From Polymorphum gilvum SL003B-26A1 (GTDB taxonomy: Bacteria > Pseudomonadota > Alphaproteobacteria > Rhizobiales > Stappiaceae), in the NCBI RefSeq assembly GCF_000192745.1, contig NC_015259.1, positions 2,991,001-3,055,000 of the forward strand: a DNA stretch of 64,000 bases. Direction: 5' to 3'. Positions 55,505 to 62,641 of the stretch are shown piece by piece. The stretch's first letter is position 1. Each line of letters opens with the position of its first letter. The position numbers and the translations under genes are program-made. The notes below the pieces were generated by a model. It had not been told where the DNA came from and searched no databases. It saw only the letters and a program-made list of their open reading frames with translations.

Positions 55505-56322
55505 TGAAAGACCTTCTCGATCTCGCGCATCGACAGGTCCCGCGCCGGGGCATCGATGAACACCCTGCCGTCCTTGAGCGCGACGATGCGCTCGGCGTAG
55601 GAGACAGCATGCTCCATGTCGTGGGACGTGAAGACCAGCGTCGCCCCTTGCGTCCGGCTGAGGTCGACGAGCTGGCGCATGACCTCGTGGCCTGCGCTCG
55701 GGTCGAGGCTTGCTGCCGGTTCGTCCGCGATCATCAGCGGCGGGCGGCGGACAAGGGCGCGGGCGATCGCCACGCGCTGCTGCTGGCCGCCCGACAGCTG
55801 GTCGGCGCGCGCAAAGGCCTTGTCCAGCAGTCCGACGGCGTCGAGTGCTGCGGCAGCCTGCCGGCGCATGTCCTGCGACGCGACCGCCTGGTGCCATGCG
55901 CGCCAGACCCCCGGCAAACCGAACTGTCCGTGAATGACGTTGGTCAGCACCGACTGCCGGCGGACAAGGCTGTGGGCCTGGAAGACGAAGCCGACGCGGC
56001 GCCGGATCGCCCGCTTCTGCCGGCCGCTCGGCCGCGTCGAAAAGGTCTGGTCGAACAGGGTGATCGTGCCGTCGTCGATGTCGTGCAGCCCGATCAGGGA
56101 CTTCAGGAGGGTCGACTTTCCCGAGCCGTTCGCCCCGATCAGGGCGACCGCCTCGCCGGGCCGGATCGCTACGTCGATCCCCTTCAGAACCATCAGGTCC
56201 CGACCGTAGCTCTTGCGCACGCCGCGCAAGGCGAGCAGCGGCTCCGGCATCGCCGCAGCCGAAGCCCGGCCGCCGTCCTCGGTAAACCGGGCTCCGACAC
56301 TCGTTTCGACCAGATCAGTCAC
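55501..56322 (-). CDS. phnC: Phosphonate-type ABC transporter ATP-binding protein
   Basis: ABC ATPase of about 273 residues: Walker A ALIGANGSGKSTLLKSLIGL, Q-loop RRVGFVFQAHSLVRRQSVLT, signature ADQLSGGQQQRVAIARALVR, Walker B PLMIADEPAASLDPS and switch VFTSHDMEHAVSYAERIVAL. PhnC-like features include the long stretch between Walker A and signature (NVIHGQFG). The start is set at the GTG at 56322, overlapping phnD by 8 bp; an ATG at 56250 directly before the domain is possible. The upstream promoter has been separated by an insertion sequence. Confidence 0.92.
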   Translation of the reverse strand: MTDLVETSVGARFTEDGGRASAAAMPEPLLALRGVRKSYGRDLMVLKGIDVAIRPGEAVALIGANGSGKSTLLKSLIGLHDIDDGTITLFDQTFSTRPSGRQKRAIRRRVGFVFQAHSLVRRQSVLTNVIHGQFGLPGVWRAWHQAVASQDMRRQAAAALDAVGLLDKAFARADQLSGGQQQRVAIARALVRRPPLMIADEPAASLDPSAGHEVMRQLVDLSRTQGATLVFTSHDMEHAVSYAERIVALKDGRVFIDAPARDLSMREIEKVFQ

Positions 56323-56945
56323 CAACGAACTGCCCGAAGGTGTCGACGCCGATCGTGCGGTACATGGAGCGGACGTAGTCGTAGTCGCTGTCGTCGATCT
56401 CCGTGAGGAAGTGACCGCCCTTGAACTTCTGATTGTCGTCGCCCTTGAGGACAGCGGCCATCAGATCGGCCCCCCTGGTCACGAAAACCTTGCGGATCTG
56501 GTCGACGATTTCCGGATCGAGGTTCCGCTTGGCGACCAGGATGTCGTTCGGCAGGTCGCGACCGCGGGCGATCACGGTGAAGGCCACATCCGGATAGGTT
56601 TCGCGGATCTTCTGCATGTGGGTGAAGTTCATGCCGATGGCGGCGATGTCGCCGCGAATCAGGGCCTCGACGGCCGTGTTGCGGGAGACGATCTGCCCGT
56701 CATAGTCGGTCCCGAGCGTCAGGCCGAGATCGGCCAGCGCCTGAGCGGGGCCGAGATGCTGCGAGGTCGAGCCGACCGAGCCGAAGGTCACGATCTTGCC
56801 CCTCAGATCCTCGACGGTCTTGATCTTGCCGTCGGCCAGGGTGACGACCTGGGCGAAGTAGTCCGGGCGCTGCCAGCCGACAACGATCTGGGCGTCGGTC
56901 AGTTGCTTGATCACCACGTATTCGGCCGGACCGGTCAGCACCAGG
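56315..56945 (-). pseudogene. phnD: 5'-truncated phosphonate-binding protein gene
   Basis: The surviving 208 codons encode the C-terminal two thirds of a PhnD-type binding protein: LTGPAEYVVIKQLTDAQIVV, LRGKIVTFGSVGSTSQHLGP, IVSRNTAVEALIRGDIAAIG and RDLPNDILVAKRNLDPEIVD. The signal peptide and first lobe (roughly 90 residues) are missing, and the frame runs straight into the IS21 left end at 56946. The sequence beyond the far end of the element does not translate into PhnD, so the 5' part is gone from this locus. The fragment cannot be exported. It is probably non-functional, though phnC and phnE behind it are intact. Confidence 0.85.
56941..56945. repeat. Target-site duplication, left copy
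   Basis: CCAGG directly abuts the TG left end of the IS21 element; the same 5 bp (59468-59472) abut its CA right end. Five bp is within the 4-8 bp usual for IS21. Confidence 0.7.
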
Positions 56946-57080
56946 TGTCAACGGCGGAGCAAAAGTCGTCCATTGGGCGGCGTAAAAGTAGGCCACCTGA
57001 CGCCGCACGCGGGGAACGTCGGGAGGGCGTAGCCCGACCAGAGTTTCCCGCGTGCGGCGTTGGCGACTTTTTGAGGGGCT

Positions 57081-57852
57081 TCAGCCTGCCCTTCGGGCGC
57101 GGCTTTGAGCGAGACGATAGCTGTCGCCGTTCATCTCGAGGATGTTGACGTGGTGGGTCAGCCGGTCGAGCAGTGCGCCGGTCAGCCGTTCCGATCCCAG
57201 CGTCTCGGTCCATTCGTCGAATGGCAGATTGCTGGTGATCAGGGTGGCACCGCGTTCGTAGCGTTGCGCGATCAGCTCGAACAGCAATTCCGCCCCGGTC
57301 TTTGACAATGGCACGAAGCCCAGTTCGTCGATGATCAGGAGCTTGTAGGCTGCCATCTGCTTCTGGAAACGCAGCAGACGTCGCTCGTCGCGCGCCTCCA
57401 TCATCTCGCTGACCAGGGCAGCGGCGGTCGTGAAGCCGACGGACAAGCCCTTCTGGCAGGCGGCCAGACCGAGACCGAGCGCCACATGGGTCTTGCCCGT
57501 GCCGCTGGGGCCAAGCGCGATGACGTTCTCGCGCCGCTCGACCCATTCGCAGCGGGCCAGCTCCAGCACCTGCATCTTGTTGAGCTTCGGGATAGCGGCG
57601 AAGTCGAAGCTGTCGAGGCTTTTTGACGACCGGGAACCTCGCCGCCTTGATGCGGCGTTCGACCTTGCGGCGATCCCGTTCGATCATCTCCTGCTCAGCA
57701 AGCCGAGTGAGGTATCCGACATGGTCCACGCCCTGTGTGGCGCAGAGCCGGGCCAGCTTCTGATACTCGCGCTGGAAGGTCGGCAGCTTGAGGGTCTTGA
57801 GCGTGTGGGAGAGCAGGATCGCAGGGGGATTGTCTGACGCTTGGGTGCTCAT
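57081..57852 (-). pseudogene. istB: istB transposition helper ATPase, frameshifted
   Basis: IstB, an AAA+ helper of IS21 transposition. The N-terminal part starts at the ATG at 57852: MSTQASDNPPAILLSHTLKT and onward to ARFPVVK. The ATPase domain is in another frame: NVIALGPSGTGKTHVALGLG (Walker A), KLLIIDELGFVPLSKTGAEL (Walker B) and LITSNLPFDEW. The frames join at a run of five A on the coding strand (57620-57626 region). With four A the protein would read PVVKSLDSFDFAAIPKLNKM without break, so one extra A is the lesion. The 772-bp span is one more than a multiple of three. It is a true mutation or an assembly error. Confidence 0.88.
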
Positions 57853-59372
57853 GCGGCATCTCCCGCATGCGTCGACAGAAGCCGCATATAGGCCTTTGCC
57901 GATGTCTTCTCGACGGTGGCTCTTGGCAGGTACGGGTAGATGGACAGGTCCAGTCTCGGCGGCCGCCGCTCCACCTGGCACAGGAGAAGATGCTTGACGG
58001 CATCGAAGCCGATGGCCCCGATCTGGAGGGCCTGCTTCACCGCCACATGCAGATCGGCAAGCTCGAAGCTTTCCAGCAGCCGCAGCACCTGCACATACTC
58101 GCGCCGGCCATGCTTTGCCATGCGCGCTTCCATCAGGCGGCGCAGCGTGGCGAACGCCTCGGGCAGATCCCAGCCCTGAAGAGGAGCGGCCTGATCCAGC
58201 GCGTTGATCTTCTGTTCGATCAGCGGCAGGTAATGCAGCGGGTCGAACACAACGTCTTCCCGTTCCCAGCTTCGAGGATGACGAGCGATGATCTCGCCAC
58301 GGCAGCCGATCACCACCTCGTCGACATAGCCCCGGATCCATACATCCTGATGGCCGAAGGCGACCGGGACGGAGTAGTCGTTGGTCCTGTAGCGCACCAG
58401 CGCCTGGGAAGAGACCCGACCGCTGGCCTGATCGCAGGCCTCAAAAGGCGAAGCTGGCAGCGGCCGCATCGCCGCAAGATCGCGCTGCAGCCGTTCTGCG
58501 ATCGTCTCGCTCTCGCCGCGCAGCCTGTCGCGCTGGCGCTTGCGGCATTGCTCTTCCAGCCAGGCGTTGAACTCATCCCACGTCGCAAAGCGCGGGATCG
58601 GCACCATGAAGTTGCGACGGGCATAGCCGACGAGGCCTTCGACGCTTCCCTTGTCATTACCCTTGCCGGGGCGGCCATAGCGATCCCGGATCAGGTAGTG
58701 GGACAGGAAGCCGCTGAACAGCACTGTCCGCTTGCGCGTGCCATCGGCCAGGATCTTCGACACCAGGCAGCGGTCGTTGTCATAGACGATCGATTGTGGC
58801 ACCGCCCCGAAGAAGGCGAACGCATGGACGTGGCCATCAATCCAGGCCTCTGACACCGCCGCCGGATAGGCCCGCACATAGCAGGCGTCGCTGTGCGGCA
58901 GGTCGAGCACAAAGAAGTGCGCCTTCTGCTCCACGCCGCCGATGACAACCACAGCCTCGCCAAAGTCAGCCTGCGCGTGGCCCGGCGGATGCGATAACGG
59001 CACGAACACTTCCTGCCGGCGCTGCTCCCGCTCGCGCATGTAGTCCTTGATGATCGTATAGCCGCCGGTGAACCCGCACTCAGCCCGCAACCGGTCGAAC
59101 ACACGCTTGGCCGTGTGGCGCTGCTTGCGCGGTACCTTCAGGTCTTCGTCCAGCCAATGATCAATGGTCGAAACAAAGGCGTCCAGCTTCGGCCGACGCA
59201 CCGGGGCCTGACGGCGATAGCCCGGAGGCGTCGAATACGACAGCATCTTGGAAACGCTGTCGCGTGAGATATTGAAATGCTTCGCTGCCTGACGTCGGCT
59301 CATCCCCTCCGAGACCGCCAGACGCACCTTCAGATATAAGTCCACGGTGTAGATCCCCTGACCCTCCTGCAC
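57849..59372 (-). CDS. istA: IS21-family transposase IstA
   Basis: Transposase of 507 residues. The N-terminal HTH is LYLKVRLAVSEGMSRRQAAK followed by HFNISRDSVSKML. The DDE integrase core has Asp136 in GHAQADFGEA, Asp198 in QSIVYDNDRCL and Glu245 in KGNDKGSVEGLVGY. A C-terminal Mu-B-like segment ends PYLPRATVEKTSAKAYMRLL. Length is normal and no lesion is seen. Start is GTG at 59372; its stop overlaps the istB ATG. The transposase itself looks functional, in contrast to istB. Confidence 0.93.
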   Translation of the reverse strand: MQEGQGIYTVDLYLKVRLAVSEGMSRRQAAKHFNISRDSVSKMLSYSTPPGYRRQAPVRRPKLDAFVSTIDHWLDEDLKVPRKQRHTAKRVFDRLRAECGFTGGYTIIKDYMREREQRRQEVFVPLSHPPGHAQADFGEAVVVIGGVEQKAHFFVLDLPHSDACYVRAYPAAVSEAWIDGHVHAFAFFGAVPQSIVYDNDRCLVSKILADGTRKRTVLFSGFLSHYLIRDRYGRPGKGNDKGSVEGLVGYARRNFMVPIPRFATWDEFNAWLEEQCRKRQRDRLRGESETIAERLQRDLAAMRPLPASPFEACDQASGRVSSQALVRYRTNDYSVPVAFGHQDVWIRGYVDEVVIGCRGEIIARHPRSWEREDVVFDPLHYLPLIEQKINALDQAAPLQGWDLPEAFATLRRLMEARMAKHGRREYVQVLRLLESFELADLHVAVKQALQIGAIGFDAVKHLLLCQVERRPPRLDLSIYPYLPRATVEKTSAKAYMRLLSTHAGDAA

Positions 59373-59604
59373 ATGTTGCAGAAGGAAAATAGGTGGACGA
59401 CTTTTACGCCGCCCGCGGCAGGACTATCCCGCCGCTACCGTGGCCGAATTTTGCACCGCCGCTCTCACCAGGCTTCTATGTTCGAGTTTTGAACGCAGAG
59501 CCCGAGATTCCTGCAAGAAAAGCATTCCAAACTCACTGAATGTGCTTTCTTGAGTCGCTTTACATTATTCTGATCAGAAGAGCCCTGCCGCCGAATTGAA
59601 GACC

Positions 59605-62247
59605 ATGGGGGAATGCTTGTCGGACAACCCTATATTTTCCCAATCAGGCCTCCCCCTGGGCAAGTGGGACGAGGAGGGCAATCGTCAGCCTCTTGTTGAA
59701 CACAGCCGGGATGTCGCGGCTGTGTTCTCTGCACTGGCTAGACTGCCGGGTATCCGAAAACGACTCACCAGGCTGGCAGCCACCGCGGAGTTTCTCGACA
59801 TCTGGATCGAGCGATTGGCATGGTTCGTCTTCCTCCATGACCTTGGCAAGGCCAATTGGGGCTTTCAGGCGAGGATCGAGTCCACGGCGTGCGCTGTCGG
59901 CCACATCGCCCCGATCGCGGGCGCCTATGACGCCATCGTCGACCAACTGGATCCCGTTCGCATGGCCTCCTGGGGCGACGAGACCATGCTGGGAGACTGG
60001 TTTCATGCCGTTCTATCGCATCACGGTAAGCCTTGGCCTCAGAATCCGGGTCCCAACAAAACCGCATGCTATAAGAAATACTGGCAGGTACGCGGGGATT
60101 ACGACCCGATCGCCGAGGTTCAGCGACTGCGGGAAGCAGCGGACCAGTTCCATGGAACTGCGTTTCGGCAATGCAGTCCCGAGCTTCCCTTCACTTCCCC
60201 CCTGATCCACGCTCTGGCAGGGCTCGTCATGCTGGCCGATTGGATCGCCTCCTCGGACTGGCGGGCGAGCCCCGATGCGGCTCACCTCAGTACGTGGGCC
60301 CAGCGGATCTGTTGTGGCATCGGATTCGACCCGGAGCCTTGGCGTCGGACCATCGTCCCAGACGATTTTCAGGCGGCCTTCGGCTTTACGCCACGCACCT
60401 CCCAACTGGACTTCGTCAATGCCCCGGGAAGCCTCGCGATCCTGGAGGCCGAAACCGGATCCGGCAAGACCGAAGCCGCGCTCTGGCGATTTGTGGAGCG
60501 GTTCCGCGCGGGCGCGGTCGATGGGCTGTACTTCGCGCTTCCCAGCCGCACAGCAGCCGTGCAAGTGCACGGGCGTGTCGAGCGAATGATCCAGGCGCTC
60601 TGGCCGAACGACTCCCCTCCATGCATTCTTGCCGTGCCCGGATATCTCGACGACGCTTCGGGCGGCGGTCTGCCCGTTGCCGCCGACATGCTGGACTGCC
60701 CGGAAGAGGATACGCGCGCCCCGACGCCCTGGGCCTCCGAGCATCCCAAGCGCTACTTCACCGGCATGATCGGCGTCGGAACGCTAGACCAGGCCCTGTT
60801 GTCCGTTCTGCGGGTCAAGCATGCGCACATGCGCAGTGCCGCCCTGATGCGCCACATGCTCGTGATCGACGAAGTTCACGCGAGTGACGCCTACATGAGC
60901 CGCCTGACGGAAATCCTGCTGCGGGATCATCTTGCCGCTGGCGGCGAGGCCGCATTGCTGTCCGCGACACTCGGAGGTCATGCGCGTGCTCGCTATGCCG
61001 CGGTGGGCCGACTGTTCAACCTGAACGACCTCCACCTCGACGACTTGAGCAGAAGCGTTACGGTCCCCTACCCCGCGCTGACCGTTCAGACCAGCACCGG
61101 CAGCGAAACGATGGCCCTCGACCCGAGCGGCCGCAGCAAGCGCGTTTCGATGGCGGTCGAATGCCTGATCGATGATGCCCATCGCATCGCCGGCATTGCG
61201 TTCGCCGCTGCGCGAGAGGGCGCCAAGGTCCTCGTGGTGCGCAACACCGTTCAGGGCGCAGTCGATGTCCAGATGGCACTCGAGAATCTGGCGGGGCAAG
61301 GCGCTCCCGAGTTGTTCCGTGTCTCGGGCGATCCCGCTCGCCATCCCCCGGTGGCGACACTGCACCATGGCCGCTTCGCACGCGAGGATCGCCGATTGCT
61401 GGACGCGGCGGTGGAAAGGGCTGTCGGCAAGGCGAGGCCGCCGGGAGGACTCGTGCTTGTCGGCACACAAACGCTGGAGCAGAGCCTCGACATCGACGCC
61501 GATTACCTGATCACCGACCTCTGCCCGATGGACGTCCTGCTTCAAAGGCTGGGACGGCTGCACCGGCATGAGACCGAAACGGACGGCAGCCTCCGGCTCC
61601 GTCCGGACGCATTCCGGGACGCCCGTGCCCTGGTCCTCGCCCCGGCGGAGGCATTGGCCGGACTGTTGACCACCGTGCCGAGGACACGGCGAAATCGACA
61701 TGGTCTCGGCCCGCGCAAGGATGCTGATGGCGTCCCGCGCGGCGTCTATCCGGACCTGCTTGCGCTGGAAGCGACGCGGCGACTGTGCCTCGACCAACCG
61801 GTCTGGACCATCCCGGAGATGAACCGGATCCTGGTCGAGCGCGCGCTTCATCCCGAGGCGCATGACGAGATCCTCATGACGATGCCCGCAGAGCAGCGCG
61901 AAGCATGGGAGCGGCACTGGCGAGACATCGACGGCGTCCGCTTCGGCGATACCATGACCGCCCGGGGTGCCGCGCTGGATCGAAGAAAGCCGTTCATGGA
62001 CTTGGCCAACGCCCTCCTGCCGCAAGAACATCTCGCCACGCGCCTCGGCGACGAGGGCTACATCCTCAAGCTCCCCGAGGCCACCCTTGGCCCGTTCGGC
62101 ACGCCGATCAGCCGCATTGTCATCCCAGCCTGGTGGCTCGCTGGGATTCCAGATCCATCCAAAATCTCCATAAGTATTTGTTTTGAAAATAATAACTCAA
62201 ATCTCCCAAACGCCATCCCTTACAGCCGCTTGGGCCTGCAGCGATGA
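59605..62247 (+). CDS. cas3: Type I-E CRISPR nuclease-helicase Cas3
   Basis: Cas3 of 880 residues, close to the 888 of the E. coli type I-E enzyme. It nicks and degrades target DNA after recruitment by Cascade. The N-terminal HD domain has His33 (LVEHSRDVAAVF), His78-Asp79 (FLHDLGKANWGF) and LSHHGKPW. The SF2 helicase has Walker A with Lys288 (EAETGSGKTEAALW), the DEVH box 422-425 (MLVIDEVHASDAYM), SATLGG, and motifs V/VI in LVGTQTLEQSLDIDADYLIT followed by DVLLQRLGRLHRH. The last 30 residues are AT-rich and Asn/Ser-rich. The start is the ATG at 59605, with a TTG at 59596 as alternative. It is 132 bp beyond the right flank of the IS21 element; that gap is AT-rich and likely carries its promoter. 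Confidence 0.92.
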   Translation: MGECLSDNPIFSQSGLPLGKWDEEGNRQPLVEHSRDVAAVFSALARLPGIRKRLTRLAATAEFLDIWIERLAWFVFLHDLGKANWGFQARIESTACAVGHIAPIAGAYDAIVDQLDPVRMASWGDETMLGDWFHAVLSHHGKPWPQNPGPNKTACYKKYWQVRGDYDPIAEVQRLREAADQFHGTAFRQCSPELPFTSPLIHALAGLVMLADWIASSDWRASPDAAHLSTWAQRICCGIGFDPEPWRRTIVPDDFQAAFGFTPRTSQLDFVNAPGSLAILEAETGSGKTEAALWRFVERFRAGAVDGLYFALPSRTAAVQVHGRVERMIQALWPNDSPPCILAVPGYLDDASGGGLPVAADMLDCPEEDTRAPTPWASEHPKRYFTGMIGVGTLDQALLSVLRVKHAHMRSAALMRHMLVIDEVHASDAYMSRLTEILLRDHLAAGGEAALLSATLGGHARARYAAVGRLFNLNDLHLDDLSRSVTVPYPALTVQTSTGSETMALDPSGRSKRVSMAVECLIDDAHRIAGIAFAAAREGAKVLVVRNTVQGAVDVQMALENLAGQGAPELFRVSGDPARHPPVATLHHGRFAREDRRLLDAAVERAVGKARPPGGLVLVGTQTLEQSLDIDADYLITDLCPMDVLLQRLGRLHRHETETDGSLRLRPDAFRDARALVLAPAEALAGLLTTVPRTRRNRHGLGPRKDADGVPRGVYPDLLALEATRRLCLDQPVWTIPEMNRILVERALHPEAHDEILMTMPAEQREAWERHWRDIDGVRFGDTMTARGAALDRRKPFMDLANALLPQEHLATRLGDEGYILKLPEATLGPFGTPISRIVIPAWWLAGIPDPSKISISICFENNNSNLPNAIPYSRLGLQR

Positions 62248-62264
62248 GTGAAAAAATCTTGAAC

Positions 62265-62275
62265 TATAATTGGTA
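62265..62275 (+). promoter_or_regulatory. TATAATTGGTA site, identical to the pseudo-spacer seed
   Basis: Eleven bases 18 bp past the cas3 stop recur exactly at 62572-62582, the first part of the crRNA-like spacer. The site contains a perfect -10 hexamer (TATAAT), so it probably is the promoter of the small gene at 62328. The trinucleotide on its 5' side is AAC (PAM position for a type I-E guide). Identity is seen; promoter and target roles are inferred. Confidence 0.6.
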
Positions 62276-62303
62276 CATTAACGTAGAAAGCGAACAGCGG
62301 CAT

Positions 62304-62318
62304 CCTTCTCTCAGAAGG
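62304..62318 (+). promoter_or_regulatory. Hairpin that hides a strong Shine-Dalgarno sequence
   Basis: CCTTCT-CTC-AGAAGG is a perfect 6-bp stem with a 3-nt loop. Its right arm is most of the AGAAGGAG ribosome site (62313-62320) that lies 7 bp before the ATG at 62328. Folding would block initiation. Confidence 0.6.
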
Positions 62319-62327
62319 AGCAGGACA

Positions 62328-62543
62328 ATGCTGAGTCCATTTCGCAATCCCGACTGCACTACCCGGCGCAACCGTCGACTTGCCTTGCGTCTAATGCGGG
62401 CGCGTACTGCGAGATCCTATCGTCGTTTCACCTGTCAAAAAGAAGATGTCTGGTCAAAACCAGATAGCTGCAGGCAGCCTCTCAATTCTGTTGCAGTCGA
62501 ACGACCCGAGAGCGTGCCCTGGCTTTGGTCTGGCCCCATATAA
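62328..62543 (+). CDS. Small ORF in the cas3-casA gap, candidate toxin RNA/ORF (CreT-like position)
   Basis: An ORF of 71 residues starts MLSPFRNPDCTTRRNRRLAL and is Arg-rich in its first half, with a near-ideal ribosome site (AGAAGGAG, 7-bp spacing) that lies in a hairpin. The same frame is open back to an ATG at 62244 overlapping the cas3 stop as ATGA, giving 99 residues, so a cas3-coupled protein is an alternative. No homologue or domain is recognised. It ends 2 bp before the crRNA-like unit. In described CreTA modules the toxin is a short RNA with a strong ribosome site at this position, repressed by the crRNA-like partner. Whether an RNA, a peptide or neither is made here is unknown. Confidence 0.35.
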   Translation: MLSPFRNPDCTTRRNRRLALRLMRARTARSYRRFTCQKEDVWSKPDSCRQPLNSVAVERPESVPWLWSGPI

Positions 62544-62545
62544 AC

Positions 62546-62570
62546 GTGCTCCACAATTTGGAGATGTACC
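62546..62570 (+). repeat. Degenerate type I-E repeat (left)
   Basis: 25 nt: GTGCTCC start, 5-bp stem CTCCA/TGGAG around CAATT, GATGTACC end. It fits only loosely on its own; the spacing to the right repeat supports it. Confidence 0.45.
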
Positions 62571-62602
62571 ATATAATTGGTATTGTTGCCGGCAAGAATC
62601 GG

Positions 62603-62631
62603 CACAGCCCCGCCAACGCGGGGATTATTGG
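62603..62631 (+). repeat. Type I-E-like CRISPR repeat (right)
   Basis: 29 nt with CCCCGC-CAAC-GCGGGG in register with the E. coli repeat and an 8-nt 3' handle ATTATTGG that runs into the casA ribosome site (GGAGGTGAGG). Confidence 0.75.
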
Positions 62632-62641
62632 AGGTGAGGAC

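Larger units (their letters stand above)
56946..59467. mobile_element. IS21-family insertion sequence
   Basis: Element of 2522 bp with TG...CA ends. The outer 27 bp of the two ends are imperfect inverted repeats (21 matches; shared core CGGCGGNGCAAAA). A second inner motif, GGGCGGCGTAAAAGTNGNCC, recurs near both ends, as expected of the multiple transposase sites of IS21. It carries istA and istB on the minus strand with the ATGA overlap typical of the family. It is flanked by CCAGG on both sides. It separates the truncated phnD from the CRISPR-Cas locus. Because istB is frameshifted, it may move only if IstB is supplied by another copy. Confidence 0.9.
62546..62631 (+). ncRNA. Solitary crRNA-like unit (pseudo-repeat, 32-nt spacer, repeat) before casA
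   Basis: Right repeat 62603-62631 is 29 nt with stem CCCCGC (positions 6-11), loop CAAC and GCGGGG (16-21) followed by AT, the exact register of E. coli type I-E repeats. The left repeat 62546-62570 is degenerate: it starts GTGCTCC, has a CTCCA/TGGAG stem and ends GATGTACC, matching the ends of common I-E repeats with a shrunken middle. The interval 62571-62602 is 32 nt, the usual I-E spacer length. Its bases 2-12 match 62265-62275. No further repeat follows. This is the arrangement of CreA/CreR-type regulatory crRNA-like RNAs. Processing by Cas6e and loading into Cascade are inferred. Confidence 0.65.

Noticed and set aside
57612-57634. Programmed ribosomal frameshift in istB
   Set aside because: The A-run is one short of the A-AAA-AAG slippery heptamer and the required shift is +1, so a mutation is simpler.
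59473-59595. Search for the missing 5' half of phnD beyond the IS right end
   Set aside because: Minus-strand translation in the phnD frame gives MLFLQESRALRSKL and similar, unlike a PhnD first lobe, and there is room for only about 40 codons before cas3.
62248-62641. The CCCCGC/GCGGGG hairpin as a plain terminator of cas3
   Set aside because: It has no T-run and lies 350 bp past cas3, overlapping the casA ribosome site. Its 29-nt register and 32-nt spacing fit a CRISPR repeat better. Not fully excluded.
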